The notes beneath the pieces are model-generated. The model saw only the letters and a program-made list of their open reading frames with translations. It was not told the DNA's origin and made no database searches. Below, in pieces: positions 35,804-45,300 of a stretch of DNA of 64,000 nt (the first letter of the stretch is position 1; every line of letters begins with the position of its first letter). Source of the stretch: Aestuariivita sp. Lineage in GTDB: Bacteria; Pseudomonadota; Alphaproteobacteria; Rhodobacterales; Rhodobacteraceae. The position numbers and the translations under genes are program-made. Location: contig NZ_JAAWWD010000038.1 of the NCBI RefSeq assembly GCF_021404545.1, positions 42,147-106,146 on the forward strand, written 5' to 3'.

Positions 35804-37146
35804 CTGATGCAACCGCCCCTGCGGCGCCTGCCCGCGGCTCTCTCAAGGCCGCCGACGAGCGCACCCGCAAGCGCAACGCGGCCGAGAAACGGTTTCGCCT
35901 TTATGGGCTGACAGCCGTTGGGATCGGTCTGATCCTGCTGGTCACGCTGTTAAGTGCGATCGTGTCAAACGGGGTTGGCGCGTTCCAGCAGACCTTTATC
36001 TCGGTCAATGTTTTCCTGGACCCGGAAAGGCTGGACAAGCAAGGCAATCGCGATCCTGCCGATCTTCGCAAAGTGTCGACCTTCGGCTATACCCCGCTGA
36101 TCCAGAACGCCATGCTGGCCACGGTGGCCGATGCGGGTGTCCAGACACCGTTGACCAAGGGCACCGACATGCGGCCCATGTTTTCGGCCGGCGCTGCGGC
36201 GCAGGTGCGCAACTTCGTTCTGGAGAACCCCGACCGGATCGGCGACACGGTTGCATTTCGCATCCTCGCGGCCAGCCGGGTCGATGGCTATCTCAAAGGC
36301 CGGGTCCAGCGCGAAGATGTGGCGCGCGACAAGAATATCGACGCCGAACACCTGGATCTGACCGATGCCCTGGTCGAGGCGGGCGTGGTCGAAAAAACCT
36401 TTAACCTCGCCTTCATCACGGGCTCGGACGCCTCCGAAAGCCGCGCCGAACAGGCCGGGATCGGGGTCGCGATGATCGGCTCGTTCTTTATGATGCTGGT
36501 TGTGTTGGGCCTGTCTCTGCCCATCGGGGTCGCCGCGTCGATCTATCTTGAAGAGTTCGCGCCGAAGAACCGTTTCACCGACCTGATCGAGGTGAATATC
36601 TCGAACCTCGCGGCGGTGCCCTCGATCGTGTTCGGGATATTGGGCCTTGCGGTCTTCATCCAGTTCGCCCACCTGCCCCAGTCAGCCCCGCTTGTCGGGG
36701 GTCTGGTTCTGACATTGATGACCCTGCCGACGATCATCATCTCGACCCGGGCCTCTCTCAAGGCCGTGCCACCGTCGATCCGTGATGCGGCCCTGGGGGT
36801 TGGCGCGTCGAAAATGCAGACCGTGTTTCACCACGTGCTGCCCCTGGCGATGCCGGGCATTCTGACCGGCACAATCATCGGATTGGCCCAGGCTTTGGGT
36901 GAAACCGCCCCGCTGCTGCTGATCGGGATGGTGGGCTTTATCGCCTCGAACTATCCCGATGGGCTGGCCTCGGGTTTTCTCGATCCCAACTCCGCGATGC
37001 CCGCGCAGATCTATGAATGGGCAAAACGCGCCGACCCCGCCTATTACGAACGCGCCTGGGGCGGCATCATCATCCTTCTGGTCTTTCTCCTGACCATGAA
37101 TTTCATCGCCATTCTGCTGCGCCGCCGGTTCGAGCGCCGCTGGTAA
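35800..37146 (+). CDS. pstA: Phosphate ABC transporter permease PstA, long form
   Basis: A 448-residue permease. A first helix (about residues 34-56) is followed by a 170-residue periplasmic-side insertion, then the usual five-helix permease with [20 protein letters not shown] and coupling loop [21 protein letters not shown]. coli PstA has 296 residues; the insertion is typical of Alphaproteobacteria. It overlaps pstC by four bases (ATGA) and is 17 bases before pstB. Confidence 0.93.
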   Translation: MTDATAPAAPARGSLKAADERTRKRNAAEKRFRLYGLTAVGIGLILLVTLLSAIVSNGVGAFQQTFISVNVFLDPERLDKQGNRDPADLRKVSTFGYTPLIQNAMLATVADAGVQTPLTKGTDMRPMFSAGAAAQVRNFVLENPDRIGDTVAFRILAASRVDGYLKGRVQREDVARDKNIDAEHLDLTDALVEAGVVEKTFNLAFITGSDASESRAEQAGIGVAMIGSFFMMLVVLGLSLPIGVAASIYLEEFAPKNRFTDLIEVNISNLAAVPSIVFGILGLAVFIQFAHLPQSAPLVGGLVLTLMTLPTIIISTRASLKAVPPSIRDAALGVGASKMQTVFHHVLPLAMPGILTGTIIGLAQALGETAPLLLIGMVGFIASNYPDGLASGFLDPNSAMPAQIYEWAKRADPAYYERAWGGIIILLVFLLTMNFIAILLRRRFERRW

Positions 37147-37163
37147 ACCCCGAGGGATTCCAC

Positions 37164-37961
37164 ATGTATGACCTTCCCCAAACCGACAGCCACGTGATCC
37201 ACGAGGATCTCAAAGTGCGCGCCCGCGATGTTCAGGTGTATTACGGCGCGACCCATGCCATCAAGGATGTGAGCGTCGACATCGCCGATAAGACGGTGAC
37301 GGCCTTCATTGGTCCTTCGGGCTGCGGCAAGTCGACTTTCCTGCGCTGTATCAACAGGATGAACGACACAATTGATGTTGCCCGGATCGAAGGGGACATC
37401 CTGCTGGACGGCGAGGATATCTACGACCCCGCCGTCGATCCGGTGCAGCTGCGCGCCCGCGTCGGCATGGTCTTTCAGAAGCCCAACCCGTTTCCGAAAT
37501 CCATCTATGACAATGTCGCCTACGGCCCCAAGATCCACGGCATGGCCAAGACCAAGTCCGACCTGGACGATATCGTCGAGCGCGCCCTGCGCCGCGGCGC
37601 CATCTGGGAGGAGGTCAAGGACCGCCTGTTGGAGCCGGGCACGGGCCTTTCGGGTGGCCAGCAGCAGCGGCTGTGCATCGCGCGCGCGGTGGCAACCGAG
37701 CCTGAGGTCTTGCTGATGGACGAGCCCTGCTCGGCGCTCGATCCTATCGCCACCGCCCAGGTCGAGGAACTGATCGATGAACTGCGCCAGAACTATTCGG
37801 TGGTGATCGTGACCCATTCGATGCAGCAGGCCGCACGGGTGTCGCAGAAAACCGCGTTCTTCCATCTGGGCAATCTGGTGGAATATGGCGATACCGGTCA
37901 GATCTTCACAAACCCCCAGGACCCGCGCACCGAAAGCTATATCACCGGGCGGATTGGGTAA
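37164..37961 (+). CDS. pstB: Phosphate ABC transporter ATP-binding protein PstB
   Basis: A 265-residue ATPase with Walker [21 protein letters not shown] loop [11 protein letters not shown], signature [15 protein letters not shown], Walker [13 protein letters not shown] and switch His in [12 protein letters not shown]. Length and motifs match PstB closely. The start is at [22 protein letters not shown] is upstream. It couples ATP hydrolysis to phosphate import through PstCA, and with PhoU conveys phosphate status to the sensor kinase. Confidence 0.97.
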   Translation: MYDLPQTDSHVIHEDLKVRARDVQVYYGATHAIKDVSVDIADKTVTAFIGPSGCGKSTFLRCINRMNDTIDVARIEGDILLDGEDIYDPAVDPVQLRARVGMVFQKPNPFPKSIYDNVAYGPKIHGMAKTKSDLDDIVERALRRGAIWEEVKDRLLEPGTGLSGGQQQRLCIARAVATEPEVLLMDEPCSALDPIATAQVEELIDELRQNYSVVIVTHSMQQAARVSQKTAFFHLGNLVEYGDTGQIFTNPQDPRTESYITGRIG

Positions 37962-37966
37962 ACATC

Positions 37967-38683
37967 ATGGTTTCTGAACATATCGTAGCCTCTTTCGACC
38001 GCGATCTCGAAGGCATTCAGGCCAAGGTCATGCGCATGGGTGGACTGGTTGAAGTTGCCTTGCGCGACGCTGTCCAAGCGCTCGAAGAGGGAGATCTGGA
38101 TGCCGCTGACAGGATCCGTCGTGACGATCAGGCCATTGACCGGCTCAATGAAGAAATCCGCTCCGAAACCGCACAGCTTTTGGCCTTGCGTGCGCCGACC
38201 GCGATCGACCTCCGCGTGGTCCTTTCGGTCATGGCAATCAGCGCCAGCCTTGAACGGATTGGCGATTACGCCAAGAACATCGCGAAACGCTCACATGTCG
38301 TCGCCGAGGGCGCCAGGATCAACGGCTCCATCGGGGCGCTCAAACGGATGTCGCATTTTGTGATCGCGATGATCTCGGATGCGCTTGATGCCTATATCCA
38401 GCATGACACGGCGCTGGCATCGGATGTGTTTGAGCGCGACCGCGAGGCGGATCAGATGTATAATACCCTTTTCCGGGCGCTTCTGACCCATATGATGGAA
38501 GATCACAGGAATATTACGGCGGGGATGCATCTGCATTTCATTGCCAAGAACATCGAACGCGCGGGCGATCATGCAACCACGATCGCAGAGCAGACGATCT
38601 ATATGGTGACCGGTGAAACGCCCGATGACGACCGGCCCAAGGGCGACACGACGCCGATGCACGGAATGGAGGCTGGGGATTGA
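37967..38683 (+). CDS. phoU: Phosphate signalling regulator PhoU
   Basis: A 238-residue PhoU with two three-helix PhoU repeats. Metal-binding motifs are recognisable: ERIGDYAKNIAKRSH in the first repeat and NIERAGDHATTIAEQTIYMV in the second. PhoU represses the Pho regulon when phosphate is plentiful by relaying PstB state to PhoR. It starts six bases after pstB and its TGA shares a base with the phoB ATG. Confidence 0.96.
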   Translation: MVSEHIVASFDRDLEGIQAKVMRMGGLVEVALRDAVQALEEGDLDAADRIRRDDQAIDRLNEEIRSETAQLLALRAPTAIDLRVVLSVMAISASLERIGDYAKNIAKRSHVVAEGARINGSIGALKRMSHFVIAMISDALDAYIQHDTALASDVFERDREADQMYNTLFRALLTHMMEDHRNITAGMHLHFIAKNIERAGDHATTIAEQTIYMVTGETPDDDRPKGDTTPMHGMEAGD

Positions 38684-39372
38684 TGGCGGTTGATCAACCG
38701 ACAGTTCTGGTGGTCGAGGACGAGCTCGCGCAGCGCGAAGTGCTGTCCTATAACCTAGAAGCCGAAGGGTTTCGTGTGGTCAAGGCCGCCGATGGAGATG
38801 AAGCGCTCTTGCAGGTCGAGGAGCAGGTGCCGGATGTCATTGTCCTCGATTGGATGCTGCCGGGAGTGTCCGGGATCGAGGTGTGCCGCCGGATCAAGAT
38901 GCGCTCGGAGTTACGCCGTATTCCGGTAATCATGCTGTCGGCGCGCTCCGAAGAGGTAGACCGCGTGCGTGGGTTGGAAACGGGCGCGGATGACTATGTC
39001 GTCAAACCCTATTCGGTGATCGAGTTGATGGCCCGCGTCCGGTCACAACTGCGGCGCGCGCGGCCATCCAGCGTTGGCGAACGCCTTGAGTTCGAGGATA
39101 TCGTTTTGGACAGCGAAACACATCGGGTCACCCGCGGCGGCAACGATCTCAAGCTGGGACCAACCGAGTTTCGTCTGCTGAGTACCTTCATGGAAAAGCC
39201 CGGCCGGGTCTGGAGCCGGGAGCAATTGCTGGACCGGGTCTGGGGGCGTGACATCTATGTGGATACCCGCACGGTCGATGTACATATCGGGCGGCTCCGC
39301 AAGGCGCTTTGCCGAAACGGTGGGGACGACCCTCTGCGCACGGTGCGTGGTGCGGGGTACGCTCTGGGCTAA
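38683..39372 (+). CDS. phoB: Phosphate response regulator PhoB
   Basis: A 229-residue OmpR-family regulator. The receiver has acidic pocket VVEDE, phospho-acceptor Asp56 in VIVLDWMLPGVSGIE and the Lys in DDYVVKPYSV. The winged-helix output has LKLGPTEFRLLSTFMEKPGR, then VWSREQLLDRVWG and TVDVHIGRLRKAL. I use the ATG at 38683 (TTG at 38680 is a possible alternative). It ends the pst operon and is expected to bind the heptamer arrays noted in this window. No phoR accompanies it here. Confidence 0.95.
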   Translation: MAVDQPTVLVVEDELAQREVLSYNLEAEGFRVVKAADGDEALLQVEEQVPDVIVLDWMLPGVSGIEVCRRIKMRSELRRIPVIMLSARSEEVDRVRGLETGADDYVVKPYSVIELMARVRSQLRRARPSSVGERLEFEDIVLDSETHRVTRGGNDLKLGPTEFRLLSTFMEKPGRVWSREQLLDRVWGRDIYVDTRTVDVHIGRLRKALCRNGGDDPLRTVRGAGYALG

Positions 39373-39514
39373 TCAAGCCCGCCGATCAAGGGGTCAGGAG
39401 CGGGCATCGCGATCCGCCCATTTGACGATACAGACGGGGTCCTGGTGGACCCCGCCCATAGTTTCAGAGACCCGCAGAACCAGACCGGTCGCGGATCAAC
39501 CCGCCTCTGCGCTC

Positions 39515-41701
39515 TCACCCGAATGCCTGGTTTGACGTCCCCGCCCAGGCATCGTCCAGCCGGGTTTCCGGGTCTCGGCTTGAGGCAAATGTCGCCCCCG
39601 CGCCACCAGTACGGAAGCCATCGGTGATCCGTGTCAGCTCTTCGGTATTTCGGCTCAGATCATGGCTGGCGGCCGTGGTTTCTTCGACCATAGCAGCGTT
39701 CTGCTGCGTCACGCTGTCAAGCTGGGAAACCGCAGCATTGATTTCTTTCAACCCGTCCGACTGATCGCGCGTTGCCGCGCTGATGGTTTCGACCAATTCG
39801 CTGATCTCGGTGACCATCCCGACGATCTTGCCCAGCGCATCGCCGGTCTGATCAGCCTTCACCACCCCTTCGTCGACTTGGGTGACGGATGTCTCGATCA
39901 GGTCCTTGATCTCCTTGGCCGCCTTACTGGCACGTTGCGCCAAAGCACGGACTTCGGAAGCCACAACGGCAAACCCTTGACCAGCGTCGCCCGCGCGGGC
40001 CGCTTCGACCCCGGCATTCAGTGCCAGGAGATTGGTCTGGAAGGCAATATCGTCGATCACGCCGATGATCTGTGACACCTCCGCCGAAGTGGTCTGGATT
40101 TTACGGATCGCCTCGACCGTGGAGGACACCACGACCAGGCTTCCTTCGGCTTCCTTTTGTGCCGTATTGACATAGCTGTTGGCCTTTTCGGCGCCACTCG
40201 CCGTGTCGGTCACGCTATCGGACAATTGCACGATGGTCGCCGCAGTTTCCTCCAAGGCCGCCGCCTGCCCTTCGGTACGCCGTGCCAACTCGTCGGCAGC
40301 CGATGACAGGTTTTCGGCACCGCCCTTGATGTTGTGGGTCTCTTGCATCACACCGGACATCGCCTGCTCCAGCTGCTGGATTGCCCCGTTGAAGTTCTGG
40401 CGCAATGGCTCAAACTCATCCGAAAACTTGCTATGCATGCGCACGGTCAGATCACCTGACGCCATGCCGGCCAGACCGTTGGAAAGTGCGCTTACAACCG
40501 CCTCGCGCTCCCGGCTTGCCTCTTGCTCCCGCTCTTCTTGTCGGCGCGCCTGATTACGGTTGTCCCGGAAGACGACCAACGCCCGAGCCAACCGACCGGT
40601 CTCATCCGTCCGATCTTGCCCCTCGATCAAGACGTCAAGGTTATCCTTGGCCAGCTGGTCGGTTGTATCGGCCAAGCTCGTGATCCGCCTGGTCAGAAAG
40701 TTCGACACCGCGAACGCGATCAGCGCAGCCAAGGCAGCCGATACAATGCCAGCGGCCCCCATGACCCAATGCGTCCTTTCAACCAGTTCAAGACCTTTGG
40801 GTCCGACAGCGGCAGAGGAGCTGATCAGATTGTCAAGCGCGGCTTCAACCTGATTCTGAATGGCCGCCCCGTCACGATCGAGAACGTCAAAAGCAATGCG
40901 ATCACGTTCCTGCAGATCCGCCTGAACTTCTGGCTGGGTGTTGACGATAACCGACAGCATCGCAGACACATTTGCAGCCTCATCCAAAAGCGCGCGATCC
41001 GACAGGTTTCGATTCAAGATTTGCACATCGTCTTCAGCCCGGACCGCAAAGTCGATCGATTGAGCCATGTGCTCAACATCCCCCGATTGGATAAAGCGCG
41101 CTGCATAATAGAGCGACAGAAGGATCTCCTCTTTGACTTTAGAGGCATAGAATACGGCCTGTGTATTGCCCCCCTGCAAGGACCGCTGGCTGACCGTGTT
41201 GAGCGATTCCAGCATCTCGCGCCCAGCCGTCGTCATCTTGGAATAGCTTTCTTGCAACTTTTCGTTCTTGGCGACAAGCACGCGGAAGCTGTTCCCATAT
41301 GTGCCGAGTACATCCAGGATATCGCGCTGAATGCGATTTGCATTGGGCAGCGTGGCCAAAAGCCCGAAGCCACGGTCCGGCGCTGTTTCATTGGCGACGT
41401 CCAGCACTTCTTCGATGTTGGAATCCACATCGGCAATGTGGGATCTATTGCCCGACGCACGATATTTCAGGGCGGCAATGCGCGCCTCGAACACATCCTC
41501 GAACACTTCATTCAAAACCTGCTTTTGTCGTGCGGCAAGCTGATTTTCCTTGAACGCCTCTTCAATCAGATCGGTGGCGTGGAATGCGCCAAAGGCCAAG
41601 AGAGCAATCAGGGCGGTGACAAGGCCAAATCCGCCGCGGATCAAGCCGGTCAGGGACAGCCGATTGACCAGCCCTGCATTTTCTGAAGTCGTTGTGTTCA
41701 T
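39515..41701 (-). CDS. Methyl-accepting chemotaxis protein
   Basis: A 728-residue chemoreceptor. A first helix (about residues 20-42) is followed by a large helical periplasmic sensor, a second helix (about 315-338), HAMP (SNFLTRRITSLADTTDQLAK), a second HAMP-like region near residues 405-450, then the signalling domain with the conserved hairpin tip IIGVIDDIAFQTNLLALNAG followed by VEAARAGDAGQGFAVVASEV. There is no C-terminal CheR-binding pentapeptide. The ligand is unknown; the helical sensor resembles four-helix-bundle receptors. It is an isolated gene opposite to the pst operon. The long 5-prime side region ahead of it carries no gene. Confidence 0.93.
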   Translation of the reverse strand: MNTTTSENAGLVNRLSLTGLIRGGFGLVTALIALLAFGAFHATDLIEEAFKENQLAARQKQVLNEVFEDVFEARIAALKYRASGNRSHIADVDSNIEEVLDVANETAPDRGFGLLATLPNANRIQRDILDVLGTYGNSFRVLVAKNEKLQESYSKMTTAGREMLESLNTVSQRSLQGGNTQAVFYASKVKEEILLSLYYAARFIQSGDVEHMAQSIDFAVRAEDDVQILNRNLSDRALLDEAANVSAMLSVIVNTQPEVQADLQERDRIAFDVLDRDGAAIQNQVEAALDNLISSSAAVGPKGLELVERTHWVMGAAGIVSAALAALIAFAVSNFLTRRITSLADTTDQLAKDNLDVLIEGQDRTDETGRLARALVVFRDNRNQARRQEEREQEASREREAVVSALSNGLAGMASGDLTVRMHSKFSDEFEPLRQNFNGAIQQLEQAMSGVMQETHNIKGGAENLSSAADELARRTEGQAAALEETAATIVQLSDSVTDTASGAEKANSYVNTAQKEAEGSLVVVSSTVEAIRKIQTTSAEVSQIIGVIDDIAFQTNLLALNAGVEAARAGDAGQGFAVVASEVRALAQRASKAAKEIKDLIETSVTQVDEGVVKADQTGDALGKIVGMVTEISELVETISAATRDQSDGLKEINAAVSQLDSVTQQNAAMVEETTAASHDLSRNTEELTRITDGFRTGGAGATFASSRDPETRLDDAWAGTSNQAFG

Positions 41702-42216
41702 CGCTGCGTTCCTTCAAACAATCCAATTCCGACATGCGGAATGAGGCGAGCTGCGCCATTAGGGGGTGTGTGGGTGTTAAACCGGGGAAGTTTTGAATCC
41801 GTAAACGGCGACCCACAGCCAATCGGTCTGTCCAACAACGCGGCATCGCACGCGGCTTTGCGTCGCCAAACGCGACTCGATCAAGCTGCTTGGACGGGCC
41901 AGGTCTTAAGGTGTTGATATGTATTTGGGTTCCGCCCTGGGGCGATGCAGCAGACGCCGCGTCACTGCCATCAGCAGGGTACCTTGTCGCAATCAACGAT
42001 CCAGATTGGCCATGTCCTCGCAAGGATTTGACGGAGATACTGCCGACAACTTTATCAAAAAAGGGTCCGTCTGGAGGCGGAAGGCCGGTTCATGCTGCGG
42101 CGCGCGTCCGGCGCCGGATTGCGAAAACCCGTCCGATGGCCGAGATCTGCATGGCAGAGCATCGCCTGTTCGTCGCCAGGGTTCTTGGAACCAAAGGCGG
42201 CAAAAACGCAAGCAAC
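41702..42216. other. 515-base gap, probable mobile-element debris
   Basis: Upstream region of the chemoreceptor gene followed by sequence in which I see no gene. The right end runs directly into the IS3 fragment starting near 42217, so part of it may be decayed insertion-sequence DNA, but I could not align any stretch to a transposase. Open frames here have stop-prone, arginine-rich composition. Confidence 0.5.
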
Positions 42217-42536
42217 CGGTCTTGATCCACACGGATCAAGGATCCCAATGTACCAGTGGACACTGCGCGGCGTTCTTACGGGCCCCTAAGATAGAGTGTT
42301 CCATGTGCAGGGGCGGCACGTGCCATGACAACACGGTTGCGGAAGGCTTCTTCAATCCGCTCAAACGTGACCGTATTCGCCGTCGCATCTCCAAAACCCA
42401 TGAACAGGCCAGACAGGACATCTTCGACCACATCGAACTATTCGATAACCCGAAACACAAACGTGACAGGACCGGGATTTTGTTGCCCGACGAGCTCGAA
42501 AACACACAGCGCGACACGAACCAAGAAGGTATTTAG
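42217..42536 (+). pseudogene. IS3-family transposase OrfB, C-terminal fragment
   Basis: About 105 residues of the integrase (DDE) domain. HTDQGSQCTSGHCAAFLRA holds the second catalytic Asp, and CHDNTVAEGFFNPLKRDRI holds the final Glu, followed by the typical IFDHIELFDNPKHKRD. The first catalytic Asp and all of the N-terminal half are missing, and several usually conserved residues are changed (for example C for Y in GSQYT, M-C-R for M-S-R). This is a dead remnant, not an active insertion sequence. No inverted repeats could be assigned. Confidence 0.85.
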
Positions 42537-42898
42537 GAAACGAGCGGCAATTCACGGCTTTGTCGGCATAGTCGTCGAAGCTCTCGAAGCAGAGCCCGGC
42601 TGCTGGCAGATCATAGGGATGCGCATTTTTTTCTGACCCGGCTGCTTGAAACACTCGGGTTCCGGGACTGACTTGTTCAGGACATGATCCGGATTGCACA
42701 CAGCTAAGGCAGCCTCGGACCGCATCGCAAGCCGGGTCCTGCCTGATGCGCCGATGTTCGACCGACCGCGCCTGACCTTGGGGTGTGGACCAGTTCGGCA
42801 TGATACTGCCCACGCCCGCGGGCGCGGCAGACATGGTGGAACTGCACCCGGGTCTTGCGGGTTTGGCTTCAGAACTGTGCAAATCGAAGGAGGATAAA
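42537..42898. other. 362-base gap without a supported gene
   Basis: Lies between the IS3 OrfB fragment and the STAS gene. Open frames on both strands lack family matches and ribosome-binding sites. The last bases hold the ribosome-binding site AAGGAGG (42887-42893) of the STAS gene. Confidence 0.5.
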
Positions 42899-43300
42899 AT
42901 GACCCTGTTTCACTCAGGCCCCATTCAGCAAATCGAGACAAGCGCGCCCAACCTGTACGCGTTTCGCATCAATGGCCGCATCGACGACGACGCCTCCGAA
43001 GATCTGGCGAAATTCATGAACGATGTGTTTGACCGGCACCCAGAAAAGGTCGACATGCTGCTGGATTTGACGGGTTTCACCGGCAGTGACTGGGACAGCC
43101 TGTTTGACGGCGACGTGATCAGGTCCCGGTTCCGCGCGCTGAGCGAAGTGCGGCGCTATGCGGTGATTGGCGCCCCGGAGAAGGCGCAGAAAATGATCGG
43201 TGTCTTTAACACGTTCATCTCGGTGGAAGGCAAGGCGTTTGGCGCGTCAGAAGCCTCAGACGCTTGGGCCTATGTCGGCGAAGCTCACCAAGCTACTTGA
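42899..43300 (+). CDS. STAS/SpoIIAA-like domain protein
   Basis: A 133-residue single-domain protein of the SpoIIAA-like (STAS-fold) family: YAFRINGRIDDDASEDLAKF starts the first strand-helix pair, then MLLDLTGFTGSDWDSLFDGD, and RRYAVIGAPEKAQKMIGVFN. These proteins are small lipid- or protein-binding modules of unclear function in Alphaproteobacteria. A strong AAGGAGG precedes the ATG; an in-frame upstream ATG is not needed. The gene is intact but surrounded on both sides by IS3 remnants, so it may have arrived with, or been trapped among, mobile elements. Confidence 0.82.
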   Translation: MTLFHSGPIQQIETSAPNLYAFRINGRIDDDASEDLAKFMNDVFDRHPEKVDMLLDLTGFTGSDWDSLFDGDVIRSRFRALSEVRRYAVIGAPEKAQKMIGVFNTFISVEGKAFGASEASDAWAYVGEAHQAT

Positions 43301-43328
43301 GGCCTGAAAACGCGCCAAGCTTGCGGTG

Positions 43329-43405
43329 CGTTGGCAGACAGCGTTCGTCATCAAGCAGGCGGAAGACGGCCCGTCGGTCGCGGAAATCTGACGGAAGGCT
43401 ATAGC
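43329..43405 (+). pseudogene. IS3-family transposase OrfA, short N-terminal fragment
   Basis: Translation gives RWQTAFVIKQAEDGPSVAEI, a stop (TGA, 43389-43391), then RKA. This is the start of the IS3 OrfA helix-turn-helix, usually ...KQAEDGxxVAEICRKAGIS; the TGA stands exactly where the conserved Cys codon TGC should be, one base change. The rest of OrfA is absent. Confidence 0.7.
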
Positions 43406-43551
43406 TTTTCGAGTTTAACTTGAGGCATCTAACATCATTTTTCGCGTTCGACCGAAGGGAGAGGCAGCGACAAAGGGGGGCAAGTTTTATTCGAAATGCT
43501 TTACGACAAGCTCGGCAGTCTTCTTCAACCGGCAAAGAAGGTAAGCCGGGC

Positions 43552-43660
43552 TCAGCCGCCGCAGTGTCGGGCCAGCTCAATCATGTCGGCCACGAGCGGC
43601 TCTTCGTCTTCTCGGCCTTTCGCATCATGTCCACCAGCCCTCAAACCACTATCCGCCGCT
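43552..43660 (-). pseudogene. IS3-family transposase OrfB, N-terminal fragment on the opposite strand
   Basis: The minus strand reads EDEEPLVADMIELARHCGG and then a stop. This matches the N-terminal part of IS3 OrfB, usually DEE-L--DMIELARQYGRYGYRR. The following codons (ARLTFFAG) still resemble the RITALLR-AGW segment, though with another stop. The fragment belongs to a different copy than the plus-strand pieces. Confidence 0.6.
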
Positions 43661-43950
43661 ATGAGGGCAAGCTGGTTACGCCGGAGAAAGACACGGCGCT
43701 CATGCTGGAAAACCTGGCCAAACAGGCCCGGTCGAGGGGCGGGTTCGGGCAAACAACCAGACCTCGCGCTGCAATGCCCCGCAAGTTTTCGGAAGCCACA
43801 GGAGAATGGCGGCACCGCGGCCCGCAGATCTGTGCTGAAACCGGCCTCTGCGGCCACAGCAAAGACCTGCTGGAATCAGGGCGCAAGAATTCCGGAAATA
43901 TCGTTTTTTTTCAACGCATTACAGCGGATTTTGGAGAATGGTGTTTGTTA

Positions 43951-44025
43951 TGGTGGGTGATAAGAGATTCGAACTCCTGACATCTTCGATGTGAACGAAG
44001 CGCTCTACCACTGAGCTAATCACCC
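43951..44025 (-). tRNA. tRNA-Val (anticodon CAC)
   Basis: Read on the minus strand, the acceptor arm GGGTGAT pairs with ATCACCC, the D arm is GCTC-AGTGGTA-GAGC, the anticodon stem CTTCG/CGAAG encloses TTCACAT with anticodon CAC, and the T arm holds GTTCGAATC. A discriminator A and an encoded CCA end the gene (43951-43953). IS3 debris starts right after its 3-prime end. Confidence 0.95.
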
Positions 44026-44153
44026 ATACAGTGCGATCGGTATTTAGCCGCCTGTTCCCGCATTCGCAAGGGGTTTGCAGCACGAATTGAAACGGATTGG
44101 TATCAAGCATCCAGGGCCAGCCGCTGGGCTGCGGGTTCCTGTGAAGCAGGCTG

Positions 44154-44636
44154 CTATTGCGCGGCCCTGACCGCTCCGCCGGTGCCCTTGACCGAAACCG
44201 GGCGCGGTTGACGGATACGGCAGACCATAACGGTACCGTTGGCCTTTTCCTCTTGGCGCTGCACCTTGAGTTTGCCCATGGGGCGCAAGTTCAACTCACG
44301 CCCATCGGCCAACGCCTCTCCCAGCACCGAGAGGATCGCCTCGACTGCGGGCTTGACGTCTTTCTTTTTTAACCCAGACCGTTCGACTGCCAGATCGATC
44401 AGTTCTTTTTTGCGCAAGTCAGGTTGGCCGACCACCGCCTCTTTGACCTGAACCAGCGTCGGGGCCACCTTGGCCGCCGCGGGCGCCTTGCCACGGGTCG
44501 TCGTGGCCTTGGCCGCAGAACTCTGGCGCGTGCTGGGTCCCTTGGCGGCGGTTTTTTTGGCCCGGGTTTTAGCCGGGGTTTTGGCCGGGGCACTGCGGGG
44601 CGGTTTGGTGCGGGGGGTGCGCGACTTTGTACTCAT
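44154..44636 (-). CDS. HU-family DNA-binding protein with a long basic N-terminal tail
   Basis: A 160-residue protein. Residues 1-60 are a low-complexity tail of Lys, Ala, Pro, Thr and Arg (KTPAKTRAKKTAAKGPSTRQ) that resembles eukaryotic histone H1 or Hc1 tails. Residues 65-150 are an HU/IHF fold: VQVKEAVVGQPDLRKKELID, then LKKKDVKPAVEAILSVLGEA and a short arm region ELNLRPMGKLKVQRQEEK. Normal HU has about 90 residues. It should compact or bend DNA as a dimer with the tails adding nonspecific binding. It is a single gene, with tRNA-Val downstream. Confidence 0.88.
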   Translation of the reverse strand: MSTKSRTPRTKPPRSAPAKTPAKTRAKKTAAKGPSTRQSSAAKATTTRGKAPAAAKVAPTLVQVKEAVVGQPDLRKKELIDLAVERSGLKKKDVKPAVEAILSVLGEALADGRELNLRPMGKLKVQRQEEKANGTVMVCRIRQPRPVSVKGTGGAVRAAQ

Positions 44637-45300
44637 GACTGCTCACTTCGTTATTGTTGTTGAGAAAGCTTAGCCCGTGACAAGGCGCAAATCCATTGTC
44701 TTTGGCCATATGTCGGGCCAACCGGCCATTTGTTGCGCTGTTTGACCTCGCCCAATATGGCTCCCGATGGATCGCAACTCCATGATCTGAGGACATGGCG
44801 GCCGGTTCTTGGGGTCTGAGAAATGACGCGGCTATCCTGGCGGCCATATTGGTCAGTGGCCCAAGGACAGCGCGCCTTATGCCCGAAACCGCAATCATAC
44901 CCGAACATGAACGGGGATGAAGGTCGCACCACACTGCCCCCGCAAGGGGCAACCGCTTGGGGTCCGTTCCGGTGGTCCTCATGTTCGGTCTGATCGCCGT
45001 CAAACGCGCGCGCGAATGTGACAGCGACACCGTCTATGGGGCGCCATCTGGCTGAGCCTTCGACGGATCACAGGGGCCGAGGGCCATACCAGACCTGTTC
45101 AGTGACGCCCCCAGACCGGTCGAGCGGGCTTGTGGCTTTCGGCAAGCTGGTTTGGGCATCTGCCGACCCCGCACCAGGCGCGGCCCCGGCAATGGCTGCC
45201 ACGGGCGGGTCCGATCCACAGCCCAATCGGGCGATGCCCCCCGAAAAAAGGCCGCCCCCTGTTCGGGAACGGCCTTTCCTGTCTCCAGCAGACAGTGGGA
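44637..45300. other. 664-base gap; lon terminator at right end, otherwise no supported gene
   Basis: Between the HU gene start and the end of lon. Only the promoter region of the HU gene (right of 44636) and the lon terminator (45244-45277) can be assigned. Open frames on both strands have no ribosome-binding site or family match. Confidence 0.6.
45244..45277 (-). terminator. Rho-independent terminator of lon
   Basis: On the minus strand AAAGGCCG pairs with CGGCCTTT (45270-45277 with 45247-45254) and a T-run of six continues (A residues at 45244-45249 on the plus strand). It lies 24 bases after the lon stop codon. Confidence 0.85.

Larger units (their letters stand above)
43301..43950. other. 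650-base region of IS3 debris, no intact gene
   Basis: Holds an OrfA fragment on the plus strand (43329-43405) and an OrfB fragment on the minus strand (about 43552-43660), each broken by stops. Open frames that cross this area, including one running to 43980 into the tRNA gene, are not genes. Confidence 0.65.

Noticed and set aside
43420..43980. Plus-strand frame of 186 residues ending at the tRNA gene
   Set aside because: It overlaps an IS3 fragment on the opposite strand and runs into tRNA-Val; no coding features.
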